DNA of 32,132 bases from positions 1 to 32,132 of the forward strand of contig JAEUHE010000026.1 in the NCBI GenBank assembly GCA_016793885.1, in the 5' to 3' direction. Within the stretch, counting starts at the first letter, position 1, and each line of letters begins with the position of its first letter. The position numbers were made by a program, and so were the translations under genes. The notes under the pieces are model-generated. The model made no database searches. It was given only the letters and a program-made list of their open reading frames with translations, and was not told the origin of the DNA. Shown in pieces: positions 7,516 to 15,920 of the stretch. Source of the stretch: Verrucomicrobiales bacterium (lineage in GTDB: Bacteria; Verrucomicrobiota; Verrucomicrobiia; Limisphaerales; UBA11320).

Positions 7516-8035
7516 GTGGAGGGAGGGTAACGCTGCCGTTTTCTTGAGGGCGAGAAAAACGTGGCGGCGGGGGAGCGTCGGAAGTGGGGGAGGATCGCCG
7601 GGATTCCCCTCCGGGGAGGGCGGAAAAGCGGTAGAGGACTCTCAGTATTACCCACAAGTTCTTCGACCAAATGTTAGAATCCCAAAGGGATTCCGCCTCA
7701 AAGCCCAGGGTTGGCGCGACGCAGGAGCGCCTACCCTGGGTTAGTCGCCGTTTTCTGACAACCCCATCGTGGGTTGCGACTGGATCGGCTAACACCCCCA
7801 ACCAACCGCAACCCACGATGGGGTTGTGAATTCTATGGCGCTTTTCCCAGGGTAGCTCGTTCCTCCCAACCCTGGGCTTTGAGACGCTATCCCGTTGGGA
7901 TAGGAGGCGAAGATCTTCTGAACCTGTGGGTAATGCCCAGAGCCCTCTACCGCTTTTCAGGCCTCGACGGAGTCGGGATTTTCTGATGGCGCGGATGCGC
8001 CTCACCCGGCAATTGTCACGACGGATTCGTTGGGC
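7516..8035. other. Intergenic stretch dominated by a large palindrome
   Basis: About 520 bases lie between the oxoamine synthase stop and the giant gene's start. 7623-7959 is the two-armed repeat. The remaining 107 bases next to the giant gene presumably hold its promoter, but no convincing -35/-10 pair was found. ORFs across this stretch (including a 280-codon - strand frame at 7163-8005) follow repeat arms or the antisense frame of the giant gene and are not taken as genes. Confidence 0.6.
7623..7959. repeat. 337-bp two-armed inverted repeat
   Basis: Two arms of about 160 bases face each other with the centre near 7791. Reading 7623 inwards and the complement of 7959 inwards, both give GAAAAGCGGTAGAGG, then ATTACCCACA, a small hairpin with GGGAT, CTCAAAGCCCAGGGTTGG, CTACCCTGGG and ACAACCCCATCGTGGGTTGC. 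Variation is concentrated between these blocks. Within each arm CCCAGGGTTGG and CTACCCTGGG form a smaller stem and GGGATTCC or GGGATAG another, so each arm is itself hairpin-rich. This is either two copies of one dispersed element inserted head to head or one large palindromic element. There is no open transposase frame. A partial copy is at 1897-1937. Confidence 0.85.
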
Positions 8036-9178
8036 CTAAATCCGCCCGACTGCTTTGCGGAGCGCCTGGAGCAAGCGGTCGATCATGGCGTCGGTGTGCT
8101 CGGAGCATACGGCCAGTCGAAGAATTCCTTCGGCGCCCACCCCGCTGTAGGCGGGGAGATAGGGTACCAGGATTCTTTGCTCGAGGAGATGCTCATGAAG
8201 CCGGCGCATGTGGGATGCCTCTCCCACGGTGAACCCAATGTTGGCGGAAGCCTCGTCACTGACTTGGATTCCAAGATCCTGTAGGCCTCGGCGAACGCGG
8301 CGCACCGCCCGTCGCAATCGATCGCGTGGGGATGGATCTGACAAGAGCAGTCCAAGCGCCGCAGCGGTTGATCCTGCCAACGGACAAGCCGGAGCGCTCG
8401 CTCCGTCGAAGTAGTGGGAAGAGGTCCGGCTGGCTCCCACGAACTCCTCCGTTCCTGTAACAATTCCTCCGAAGCCACCCAGCGCTTTGGCCAAAGTTCC
8501 GCAGACGCTCAAAGCCACTCCTTCGAAGGGCTCTCCACCGTTCACGTGATTCCACAGTCCCGCGGCCTCCCAAGTTCCGCGCCCGTTTTCACCCAGGACC
8601 CCGAATCCGTGGGCGTCGTCGAGATGCAGCATCGCCGGGGCGAATCGAGACAGCACTTCGATCAAATTTCGGACGGGGGCCACCCGTCCCGTCGCGGAGA
8701 CTACCCCGTCCGACAGCACCAGCGGGGCTCCACCTGCGGGTAGGTGGTTTTCCAGTTGCGATCGAAGGTTCGCGGCGTCCTGGTGACGAAAGCGGTGCAC
8801 CGGCTTTCCGGTGAGTCGAACCGCTTCCTCGAGGCAGAAGTGGGCATGCTCATCCAGGAAGATGGCGGCGGCCGTTCTGGCCAAGACCGGCATGAGTATA
8901 TGGTTAGCGGAGTACCCTGCGGAGAAATAAAACGCGTCGTCGGCCGCAAAGAAGCGTTGCGCGAGCTTCTCCACTTCGAGCACCAGTGGGCTCGTGCCGA
9001 ACCCGGCCCGGGTGGTGGCCGTATGCACGCCGTATTTCTTGAGGGCCACGCATCCTGCCTCAATCACTTGTGGATGTCCGTGGAGCCCTAGGTAGCTCGT
9101 GCCGCCAAAGTAGAGGTAACGGATACCGTCGATCGTGGTCTCGGGACCGGGGGCGGACTCCATCAATGGCGGTTTCAT
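8036..9178 (-). CDS. Alpha-oxoamine synthase family (BioF/KBL-like) PLP enzyme
   Basis: A 380-residue cytoplasmic fold-type I PLP enzyme. Features of the alpha-oxoamine synthase family: N-terminal YFGGTSYLGL, AFYFSAGYSAN (83-93), DDAHGFGVLG with D187 and H190, and GTLAKALGGFGGIVTG with the PLP lysine K231, followed by SAPACPLAG. Members condense an acyl-CoA with an amino acid: 8-amino-7-oxononanoate synthase (alanine plus pimeloyl thioester), 2-amino-3-ketobutyrate CoA ligase (glycine), serine palmitoyltransferase or 5-aminolevulinate synthase. No biotin or lipid genes are adjacent, so the substrate cannot be assigned. The protein is slightly shorter than typical BioF at its N-terminus. It follows the MFS gene on the same strand after 129 bases and might be co-transcribed with it. 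Confidence 0.8.
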   Translation of the reverse strand: MKPPLMESAPGPETTIDGIRYLYFGGTSYLGLHGHPQVIEAGCVALKKYGVHTATTRAGFGTSPLVLEVEKLAQRFFAADDAFYFSAGYSANHILMPVLARTAAAIFLDEHAHFCLEEAVRLTGKPVHRFRHQDAANLRSQLENHLPAGGAPLVLSDGVVSATGRVAPVRNLIEVLSRFAPAMLHLDDAHGFGVLGENGRGTWEAAGLWNHVNGGEPFEGVALSVCGTLAKALGGFGGIVTGTEEFVGASRTSSHYFDGASAPACPLAGSTAAALGLLLSDPSPRDRLRRAVRRVRRGLQDLGIQVSDEASANIGFTVGEASHMRRLHEHLLEQRILVPYLPAYSGVGAEGILRLAVCSEHTDAMIDRLLQALRKAVGRI

Positions 9179-9307
9179 AAGAAACAGAGCTGCGGTGCCA
9201 TGTGTTCGGCCTTCGCCATGATCACTGGCGCTCGCTGTTCATTTCGACACAGTCATGGCCCATCGGCCCGGAGGCAAGGTTTCGATCCGGGCACGGTTGG
9301 GGTCGCG

Positions 9308-10819
9308 TTAGGAAGCCTTGACCGCTGGGCGCAAGCGCATCCAGGCGACCACACCGGCGGCGAGCGCGATCCCTGCGCACAAGAAATAGGGCAGCGCCAC
9401 TGAGCGCGCATAGAGAGTGGTCGCCAGCAGAGGCCCCAGGATTCTCGCCAAGGCACCTACGCTTTGAGCCACGCCGAGATTCGCCCCCTGCTCGTCGGCT
9501 GGCGAGTTGCTCGAGATCAGACCCATGGTGGGAGCGCGATTGACTCCGGATCCGATGGCAAAGACTCCCAAGGCAAACAGCAGGCTAACGAGTCCTCCTG
9601 CCAAGGGAATCAGAAGCAGGCTCAGCGAGACCACGATCAGGCTCATCCAGATCAGTTTGACTTCGCCGAAGCGTTTCACCAGTCCGCCGATGGCGCGGCC
9701 TTGAACGAAGGCCGCCAGAACGCCGCAGTAGGCGAAGAGGAAGCCGACGCGTCCTTCGTCGAAGTAGAATCGGGGAGCCTGCAACATTTCGGGATAGGCT
9801 TGCTGGAGCAGTTGACGGTTCACGTGGGAGACGGCGTCCCCCTGCAGCGACTTGCTGAGTTCCGCTTGGAGTCGTGAAGGAAGGGCTACCTGGGTGAATG
9901 CTGGGGCATGGTAGAAACCGGGCTGGGCGATGAGTTGGTTCAGGGATTGCACCAGCGCTTCTGGTGTGTCCGCGCTGGGCGGCAGATCGATGCGCCCTCC
10001 TGCGAGCAACCCGCGAAGGTGTTGGGAGACTGGATCCACTCCTTCCTTGAGAACCTTAAGAAGGCGGGTGGGGTCCTTGAGATTGTGTGGGTGGAGCTTG
10101 GCGGAACCGAGCAGCAAGGGCAGGGTGGTTTCAAAACAAGTGAAACAGAAGGTGGCTAGGAAGAACAACAGGATGAGCAGGGCTAGAGCGGGGTTGCGCA
10201 TCGTGTGTCGCCATTGAGCGAACTTCGGCCGGGACACGGTCGGTTGGGCGTTGGGTCGGCGGCTTTCGACCAGGATGAAGCAGCCGAGCACAAAGTTCAG
10301 GGTGCAGAATCCGGCGGCGACCCAGCCTGGGGCTGCCAAACCGTACCAGGCGGCGATGGATCCGATCGCCGGGCCGAGGATGAAGCCAAGGCCGAAAGCC
10401 ATGCCGATCATGCCCATCCCTTTGGACCGGTTTTCCGGAGTTGTGATGTCGGCAATGTAGGCCGACGCAACCGAGATGTTGGCACCGCAGATTCCGGCGA
10501 AGACCCGGGATGCCAGCAAGATCCAGAGTCCCTTTTCGCCCTGGATGCCGGAGGCGAGAGCGAAGACAGCGTAGGAGATGGCCGATCCGGCATTGCTCAA
10601 GAGGAGCACCGGGCGACGTCCGATGCGATCCGACAGCCGTCCCCACATGGGGGCGAAGAAAAACTGCATCAGGGAGAACGAGCTGATGACCAATCCGATT
10701 TGAAAACCCTCAGCGCCAAACTTTTCCGTGTACCGCGGCAGCAGCGGCATCACGATGCCGAAGCCAATGAGGTCAATAAATACGGTCAGGAAGATGATCA
10801 GTAGTGACGGTTGTTTCAT
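9308..10819 (-). CDS. MFS transporter (TetA/DHA1-like) with large central insertion
   Basis: A 503-residue inner-membrane protein. The N-terminal half matches the DHA1 multidrug/tetracycline exporter pattern: FIDLIGFGIVMPLLPRY in helix 1, motif A GRLSDRIGRRPVLL between helices 2 and 3, RVFAGICGAN in helix 4 and GLGFILGPAIG (motif C) in helix 5. The C-terminal half has GVNRAPTMGLISSNSPADEQG and QSVGALARILGP. Between helix 7 (about residues 216-240) and the next helix (about 358) is an insertion of about 115 residues that is mostly helical and polar; usual family length is about 400. The insertion should face the periplasm if the topology is standard. Substrate unknown. A diverged eight-base inverted repeat (AGCGGGGA 10827-10834, TCCCCGCT 10866-10873) lies just upstream and could be an operator. 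Confidence 0.85.
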   Translation of the reverse strand: MKQPSLLIIFLTVFIDLIGFGIVMPLLPRYTEKFGAEGFQIGLVISSFSLMQFFFAPMWGRLSDRIGRRPVLLLSNAGSAISYAVFALASGIQGEKGLWILLASRVFAGICGANISVASAYIADITTPENRSKGMGMIGMAFGLGFILGPAIGSIAAWYGLAAPGWVAAGFCTLNFVLGCFILVESRRPNAQPTVSRPKFAQWRHTMRNPALALLILLFFLATFCFTCFETTLPLLLGSAKLHPHNLKDPTRLLKVLKEGVDPVSQHLRGLLAGGRIDLPPSADTPEALVQSLNQLIAQPGFYHAPAFTQVALPSRLQAELSKSLQGDAVSHVNRQLLQQAYPEMLQAPRFYFDEGRVGFLFAYCGVLAAFVQGRAIGGLVKRFGEVKLIWMSLIVVSLSLLLIPLAGGLVSLLFALGVFAIGSGVNRAPTMGLISSNSPADEQGANLGVAQSVGALARILGPLLATTLYARSVALPYFLCAGIALAAGVVAWMRLRPAVKAS

Positions 10820-10874
10820 CGCACAAAGCGGGGAGTCTCCGGTCCAGCCCTGCTGGCGTCAAGCATCCCCGCTG

Positions 10875-11025
10875 CTAGTGTAGTGTCTCACAAATGGCTG
10901 GTGTTTTGCGGCAAGGGATTTTCGATCCAGGCGAGGCGCGAATCACGAGCATATCCCAATTGGATCTGTGAGGAATGAGCAACGAGCGCAACAAAACACC
11001 AGCCATTTGTGAGACACCACACCAG
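10875..11025. mobile_element. MITE-like element with 34-bp terminal inverted repeats
   Basis: Terminal arms 10875-10908 and 10992-11025 are reverse complements at 32 of 34 positions, with 26 perfect bases in the inner part (10883-10908 and 10992-11017; for example CACAAATGGCTGGTGTTTTG). Both mismatches are transitions. The 83-base core contains a small palindrome around CAATTGG (10946-10958) and has no coding capacity. No target-site duplication was found and no transposase is nearby, so whether it is a MITE, a REP-type repeat or a structured RNA is open. An open frame continuous with the phosphatase gene begins inside the right arm, which is why the gene start must be moved downstream. Confidence 0.7.
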
Positions 11026-11088
11026 ATGCCTACTAGACAACCCCGATTTTACCGCTTAGTTTGCCATCACTACCAACCCGACATCACC

Positions 11089-12678
11089 ATGTATTTAGGA
11101 TCTCACTGGAGCCGGAGGAGATTGAACGTCTTGGGGTTCAACTTGGTCGGGTTCTTTCTGTTATCCCTGCTTGCGACTGGGGCGGCGGTACTGACTCGTG
11201 GGCCTTACTTGCAGATCGGCACGCAGGACAGCATTCGGATTCGTTGGCGTACGGCCGAACCGGAGGCGAGTGTGGTGTTTTTTGGCCAGGACCAGGGCTT
11301 ATTGTATGAGATCGCGGGCGGCCTTCTACCCAAGGTCAACCACGAGGTCGTCCTGCGAGGGTTGGATCCGGGCACTCGATACTACTATTCGGTGGGAACA
11401 CTCACCGAGACCTTGGCGGAGGGAGCGGACTATTACTTCCACACTTCGCCAGTTCCAGGGACGCCCAAGAAGACCCGCATCTGGGCGATTGGGGACTGCG
11501 GTACCGCTGGACTCGCGTTGTCGGAACGGCAGAGAGAGGTCAGGGACGCCTACATCGCCCACAGCGGTGGCGAACCCACCGATGTTTGGCTCGCTTTGGG
11601 GGACAACGCGTACTTTGCTGGGCTGGACTCCGAATACCAGCGGCGCTTTTTTGACATTTATCCCACGCTGCTGCGGAACACGGTTCTCTGGCCCACCTTG
11701 GGCAATCATGAGCTCTATGGGGGGCCAGCGGATGGCGTGTATGACTATTTTAAGATGTTCTCACTGCCCACTCAAGGCGAGGCGGGGGGAGTGCCATCGG
11801 GAACGGAGAGTTATTACTCGTTTGACCACGGCAATATCCACTTCGTCTGCCTGGACTCAGAGGATCTTCCCTACCGCGGAGCAGCGGCCATGATGCGGTG
11901 GCTGGAGGAAGATCTTGCCGCCAATACTAACGAATGGCTGATTGCGTATTGGCACAGCCCTCCCTACTCCAAGGGCTCCCATGATTCCGACGGTGAGTTT
12001 TCGCTGACCTACATGCGGACCAATGTAGTGCCGTTGCTGGAGTCGTATGGCGTCGACCTCGTGCTCTCCGGCCACAGCCATATCTATGAGCGCAGCTTTT
12101 TTCTCCATGGACATTATGGCGTTTCGTCCACCCTCACGGCAGACATGAAAGTGGATGCGGGCAGCGGGCGTTCGGAGGATACGGGTGTCTATTTGAAGAC
12201 CACTGCCGGTCCCTCCGCCGGGCAGGGAGCGGTGTACATCGTAGCAGGCTCCTCGGGTTGGGCTACGTTCCGGTTTGGAGTGCATCCGGCGATGTATTTT
12301 GATGCGTTGGAGACGGGTTCGATGGTCATCGATGTCGAAGGGAACCGGTTGGACGCCAAATTTCTCCGTGATACCGGAGAGATCCGAGATCAATTTACCA
12401 TCCTGAAAAGCAATCAGCCTGCCCCGCTCCAGGTTCGGCGGCTACGATTGGCGGAGGGTCAACTGTTTGCGTCGTTTCGCAGTGTGGCTGGAAGTTACTA
12501 TGAAGTGGAATTCTCACCCGATTTGCATGATCCCATCTGGCAGCGAGTTGGCGACACACTGCAGGCTTCGGGATCGATCACCGACTGGACCCATCCTCAC
12601 GATCCTTTCTCCGTTCATGGCTTCTTTCGCGTCATCGAGGTGGAACCACCGCCTCCGGCTGCGAGTCGGCTCCCCTAG
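11089..12678 (+). CDS. Secreted purple acid phosphatase-like metallophosphoesterase
   Basis: A 529-residue exported enzyme from ATG 11089. The frame opens earlier (10975) but those codons lie in the repeat element. Residues 1-32 form a signal peptide (basic MYLGSHWSRRRLN, then hydrophobic). An N-terminal fibronectin-like domain follows (about 35-120, with TRGPYLQIG and GLDPGTRYYYSVG). The metallophosphoesterase domain holds all five purple acid phosphatase motifs: GDCG (D136), GDNAY (D172, Y175), GNHE (N206, H207), H289 in HSPPY, and GHSHIYE (H329, H331). These bind a two-metal centre that hydrolyses phosphate esters. The tyrosine Y175 is the residue that gives the purple Fe(III) enzymes their colour. 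The last 80 residues form a module ending FFRV that also closes the haloperoxidase downstream. It is probably periplasmic or extracellular and scavenges phosphate. Confidence 0.88.
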   Translation: MYLGSHWSRRRLNVLGFNLVGFFLLSLLATGAAVLTRGPYLQIGTQDSIRIRWRTAEPEASVVFFGQDQGLLYEIAGGLLPKVNHEVVLRGLDPGTRYYYSVGTLTETLAEGADYYFHTSPVPGTPKKTRIWAIGDCGTAGLALSERQREVRDAYIAHSGGEPTDVWLALGDNAYFAGLDSEYQRRFFDIYPTLLRNTVLWPTLGNHELYGGPADGVYDYFKMFSLPTQGEAGGVPSGTESYYSFDHGNIHFVCLDSEDLPYRGAAAMMRWLEEDLAANTNEWLIAYWHSPPYSKGSHDSDGEFSLTYMRTNVVPLLESYGVDLVLSGHSHIYERSFFLHGHYGVSSTLTADMKVDAGSGRSEDTGVYLKTTAGPSAGQGAVYIVAGSSGWATFRFGVHPAMYFDALETGSMVIDVEGNRLDAKFLRDTGEIRDQFTILKSNQPAPLQVRRLRLAEGQLFASFRSVAGSYYEVEFSPDLHDPIWQRVGDTLQASGSITDWTHPHDPFSVHGFFRVIEVEPPPPAASRLP

Positions 12679-12835
12679 TGTTCTGTCTGTCGCGGGTAGG
12701 CCCACGACTCAAGGCATTCCATGTTCCTGGGAGGTTGATTCTGAAATCTTTTGAAAGAATAGGTCTCCTCCGATGATCCGCATTTGTGACGATTGATTCG
12801 TGGACAACGAGCACTGGCCTGCTAGAATTTTCCTT

Positions 12836-13636
12836 GTGCGAATCTTGTTGATTGAAGACGAAGGCGGAATCGCCGAGTTTGTCGTCAGCGGGTTGACGAA
12901 GCAGGGTTACAACATCGACCACGCGAGTGACGGGACGCAGGGCTTGGAGAAAGCCCTCTCTACGGACTACGACCTGGTGATTTTGGACCTGGTTCTCCCC
13001 GATTTTGACGGAATTGAAATTCTTCAGAAGCTCCGAGCTGCCGGGCGGGCGACCCGTGTGCTGATCCTCACCCAACGCGCTGAGGTTCAACATCGTGTCC
13101 AGGGATTGGAGTCCGGCGCTGATGGGTATTTGCCTAAGCCTTTTGACCTCACCGAACTGATCGCCAACGTGAAGGCGTTGCTGCGTCGGACGCCGCTGGA
13201 TTTGAGTGCTTCCCTGCTTCGCGTAGGGGACCTCGAATTGGATACTCGTCGGAAGTATGTCACGCGCGGCGGTACGGAGATCCATCTTCCTGCGAAGCAA
13301 TTGGCGATTTTAGAGCATCTCATGCGTCGTCCAAACCAGGTGGTTACCCGCCAAGATTTGGCGCGGAGCATTTGGGCTAGTGAGCCGGAAACGACGAACA
13401 ATGTCATCGACGTGACGGTTCATCTCCTGCGTGAGAGTGTGGACAAAGGCTACCTTTCGCAACTGATTCGCACGATTCGTGGCGTGGGCTACCAAATCGG
13501 CCCGGTTGCGGCCACGGTTCCTTCCACCTCGGTGTTGGAGCCTGGGCGCACCACATCGCCCGCGACCTCGACCTCTGCCGTCCCGCCCCTGGGTCGTCTG
13601 CAGGGTCCCTCTTCTCCGGTTTTTGGCGCCGTTTAG
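12836..13636 (+). CDS. OmpR/PhoB-family response regulator, orphan
   Basis: A 266-residue two-component regulator. The receiver domain (about 1-120) has the acidic pair E7-D8, phosphoacceptor D51 in LVILDLVLPDFDG, T79 and K101 in YLPKPF. The winged-helix effector domain (about 125-220) has LPAKQLAILEHLMRRPNQVV and the terminal RTIRGVGYQI typical of OmpR/PhoB proteins. A tail of about 40 residues rich in proline, serine and threonine is extra. I start it at GTG 12836 because the receiver fold begins there; an in-frame GTG 36 bases earlier adds unrelated residues. No histidine kinase is adjacent, so its partner is unknown. It lies 157 bases after the phosphatase gene, but a link to phosphate control is only a guess. 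Confidence 0.9.
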   Translation: MRILLIEDEGGIAEFVVSGLTKQGYNIDHASDGTQGLEKALSTDYDLVILDLVLPDFDGIEILQKLRAAGRATRVLILTQRAEVQHRVQGLESGADGYLPKPFDLTELIANVKALLRRTPLDLSASLLRVGDLELDTRRKYVTRGGTEIHLPAKQLAILEHLMRRPNQVVTRQDLARSIWASEPETTNNVIDVTVHLLRESVDKGYLSQLIRTIRGVGYQIGPVAATVPSTSVLEPGRTTSPATSTSAVPPLGRLQGPSSPVFGAV

Positions 13637-13822
13637 CAACCTGCTCCGTGCGTTGGGTTCGAATCGGAGGGTGCGGGAAACCCCGACCTTCCGGCCCGTA
13701 GGAGCCCGCAGGTGCCAGGTCTCTCGGCGCTTCCATCCTGTCCCGCAGGCAGGTTTTCCTACACCTTCCCCCCGTGTTTCCACTGTTTTTTCCCATTTGG
13801 TCCCAAACCCACCCCTGAGTGC

Positions 13823-13850
13823 TTGCGGCTCGTGTATTCTGTGGTAGTTA
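13823..13850 (+). promoter_or_regulatory. Possible sigma-70-type promoter before the haloperoxidase
   Basis: TTGCGG (13823-13828) and TAGTTA (13845-13850) are separated by 16 bases and lie about 27 bases before the haloperoxidase ATG. That leaves a leader of about 20 bases. The match to consensus is partial, and promoter consensus in this phylum is poorly known, so this is weak support only. Confidence 0.25.
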
Positions 13851-13877
13851 ATCACGCACCACATTGGTTCCCGAGCT

Positions 13878-15920
13878 ATGAAGTCGTTTCGAAAGTTGTT
13901 AGGGGCGTTGAGCCTGTCGTGCTGTGTGAGTTGGGCTGAAGGAGCAACTCATTCCATCGCCAGAATCTGGGATGAAGAAATCCTGGCTGCCATTCGCATA
14001 GACCTGCCGCATCCTCCGGTTCATGCCCGGAACCTTTTCCATCTCTCCGTAGCGATGTACGACGCCTGGGCGGCGTATGACGCTCAAGCGGTGGGCTATC
14101 TTTATCACGGCAAGCATACGGCGACGGACATCGAGGTCGCGCGTCGGGAAGCGATCAGCTATGCCGCGTATCGAATTCTGGTCGAGCGCTATGGTCTCTC
14201 GCGCTCCGCCAGCCAGACTCTCACTCGGCTGGACGCCAAGTTTGTGGCACTGGGGTATCAGCCCGAGAATCACTCGCGCGATCTGTCCACACCCGCGGGG
14301 GTGGGAAACTCGGTGGCGGCGGCTGTCTCCGGATACGCCTTCGAGGATGGGGCATTGCAGAATCGGGCCTATGCGGATTTCCCATCGTTTTTAGGGGGAT
14401 ACACGGCGATGAATCTGCCCTTAATCACCGGGAGTCGAGGGACATTGATCAGCAGTCCCAATCGCTGGGCTCCGTTGGCCATTACCAATGCAACCAGCCA
14501 GAACGGTTTGACAGCCGATGTGATTCAGAAGTTTTTAGGTGCCCAGTGGAAGGGGGTTCGTCCCTTCGCCTTGTCGCGAACCGATTCCAACCAGCCGTGG
14601 ATCGATCCTGGCCCGCCGCCCCAACTTCGTGGTGCTGGGGATGAGCAATATCGCAATGAAGTGGTCGAAATCATTCGATACAGCAGCGAACTTACCCCGG
14701 ATGACGGGGTGACGATGGACATTTCTCCAGGGGCCTTCGGCAATAGCTCGCTAGGTGCTAACGACGGGACGGGGCATCCAGTCAACCCATCCACCGCGGC
14801 GCCTTACCCCCCCAACGTGGTGAAGCGCGGCGATTTCGCGCGGATATTGGCGGAGTTCTGGGCTGATGGCCCCAACTCAGAAACCCCTCCCGGGCACTGG
14901 AACTCCTTGGCCAATCAAGTGAGTGATCATCCTTCGTTCGTGAAGCGCATCGGTGGCACCGGTCCGGTGCTGGGAGACTTGGAGTGGGACGTGAAACTCT
15001 ACTTTGCGTTAAACTCGGCTCTGCATGACGCGGCCTGCGCTGCTTGGACCCTCAAGCGACACTATGATGGCTACCGCCCCATTGCAGCCATTCGCTACAT
15101 GGCCGAGCGCGGGCAGTCGAGCATTCCTGGGGTGTTCTCCTATCATCGGGACGGGCTACCGCTCGTCAGCAATTTGATCGAGTTAGTGACCAGCGACACG
15201 GCGAAGCCGGATGGTCGCCACGCGGGTTTGTCCCCCGGGATGGTTGCCATTCGAGTCTGGCCTGGTCAACCGGCTGATCCGGTCAATCAATACAGCGGCG
15301 TGAAATGGATTGCGGCGGTCGATTGGATGCCATTCCAGAAGAAGACCTTTGTGACGCCCGCTTTTCCCGGTTACGTCTCAGGGCACAGCACTTTCAGTCG
15401 TTCGGCGGCCGAGGTTCTCTCGGCCTTCACTGGAAGTCCCTTCTTTCCGGGCGGGATGGGAACCTACACGGTTGCGGCGGATGTTGCGCTGACCTTCGAG
15501 CGCGGACCGAGCCAACCCATCCAGCTCCAGTGGGGCACTTATTTCGATGCGGCGGATCAAGCGGGCCTGTCGCGTCTCTGGGGCGGGATTCACGTTTCGG
15601 TAGATGACCTGACGGGCAGGAAAATTGGTGCGATCTGTGGACGGCAGGCCTGGGATCTGGCGCGGCGCTATTTTGACGGGTCGATTCTTTCCGAAGTGCC
15701 GATCGTCTCGATGCGGCCGCTGGACGTTTTCGAGTGCGAGATTTCCTTTCCGACGGTGCGTGGTTTTACCTATCGCCTCCAGTCCACCACCGGATTGCAC
15801 CTCCCGTTCGCCGACGAGCCGGGGACTTCCGTCCTGGCGACGGATTCTCAACGACTGCATCTTGACACCATCGACGGGCAGAAGAAGTTTTTCCGCGTGG
15901 TGCGGGACTTGAACCCCTAG
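13878..15920 (+). CDS. Secreted vanadium-dependent haloperoxidase (PAP2 superfamily)
   Basis: A 680-residue protein with a signal peptide (about 1-22). The three vanadate/phosphate-binding motifs of the haloperoxidase and acid phosphatase superfamily are present: K393 and R400 in KRHYDGYRPIAAIRY, catalytic H503 in PGYVSGHSTFSRSA, and R566 with vanadate-ligand H572 in RLWGGIHVSVDD. An alpha-helical N-terminal region (about 25-190) includes HARNLFHLSVAMYDAWAAYD, usual for bacterial members of this family. Such enzymes oxidise halides with hydrogen peroxide, but halide specificity cannot be read from sequence and some bacterial members act as phosphatases. The last 60-70 residues form a beta-rich module ending FFRVV that resembles the C-terminus of the phosphatase two genes upstream. 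Likely extracytoplasmic. Confidence 0.88.
   Translation: MKSFRKLLGALSLSCCVSWAEGATHSIARIWDEEILAAIRIDLPHPPVHARNLFHLSVAMYDAWAAYDAQAVGYLYHGKHTATDIEVARREAISYAAYRILVERYGLSRSASQTLTRLDAKFVALGYQPENHSRDLSTPAGVGNSVAAAVSGYAFEDGALQNRAYADFPSFLGGYTAMNLPLITGSRGTLISSPNRWAPLAITNATSQNGLTADVIQKFLGAQWKGVRPFALSRTDSNQPWIDPGPPPQLRGAGDEQYRNEVVEIIRYSSELTPDDGVTMDISPGAFGNSSLGANDGTGHPVNPSTAAPYPPNVVKRGDFARILAEFWADGPNSETPPGHWNSLANQVSDHPSFVKRIGGTGPVLGDLEWDVKLYFALNSALHDAACAAWTLKRHYDGYRPIAAIRYMAERGQSSIPGVFSYHRDGLPLVSNLIELVTSDTAKPDGRHAGLSPGMVAIRVWPGQPADPVNQYSGVKWIAAVDWMPFQKKTFVTPAFPGYVSGHSTFSRSAAEVLSAFTGSPFFPGGMGTYTVAADVALTFERGPSQPIQLQWGTYFDAADQAGLSRLWGGIHVSVDDLTGRKIGAICGRQAWDLARRYFDGSILSEVPIVSMRPLDVFECEISFPTVRGFTYRLQSTTGLHLPFADEPGTSVLATDSQRLHLDTIDGQKKFFRVVRDLNP

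Noticed and set aside
7163-8005. A 280-codon - strand ORF upstream of the large fusion gene
   Set aside because: It runs across both arms of the inverted repeat and then along an alternative frame of the LamG part of the fusion gene. It lacks domain-like sequence and is best explained by GC-rich open frames.
10827-10873. Possible operator (eight-base inverted repeat) before the MFS gene as a separate regulatory feature
   Set aside because: Eight matching bases separated by 31 bases are expected by chance at this GC content, and no regulator gene is adjacent. I mention it only within the MFS entry.
13665-13690. Possible tRNA T-arm (GTTCGAATC) after the response regulator
   Set aside because: No acceptor, D or anticodon stem could be drawn around it, so this is a chance match. 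The similar string near 31836 failed in the same way.
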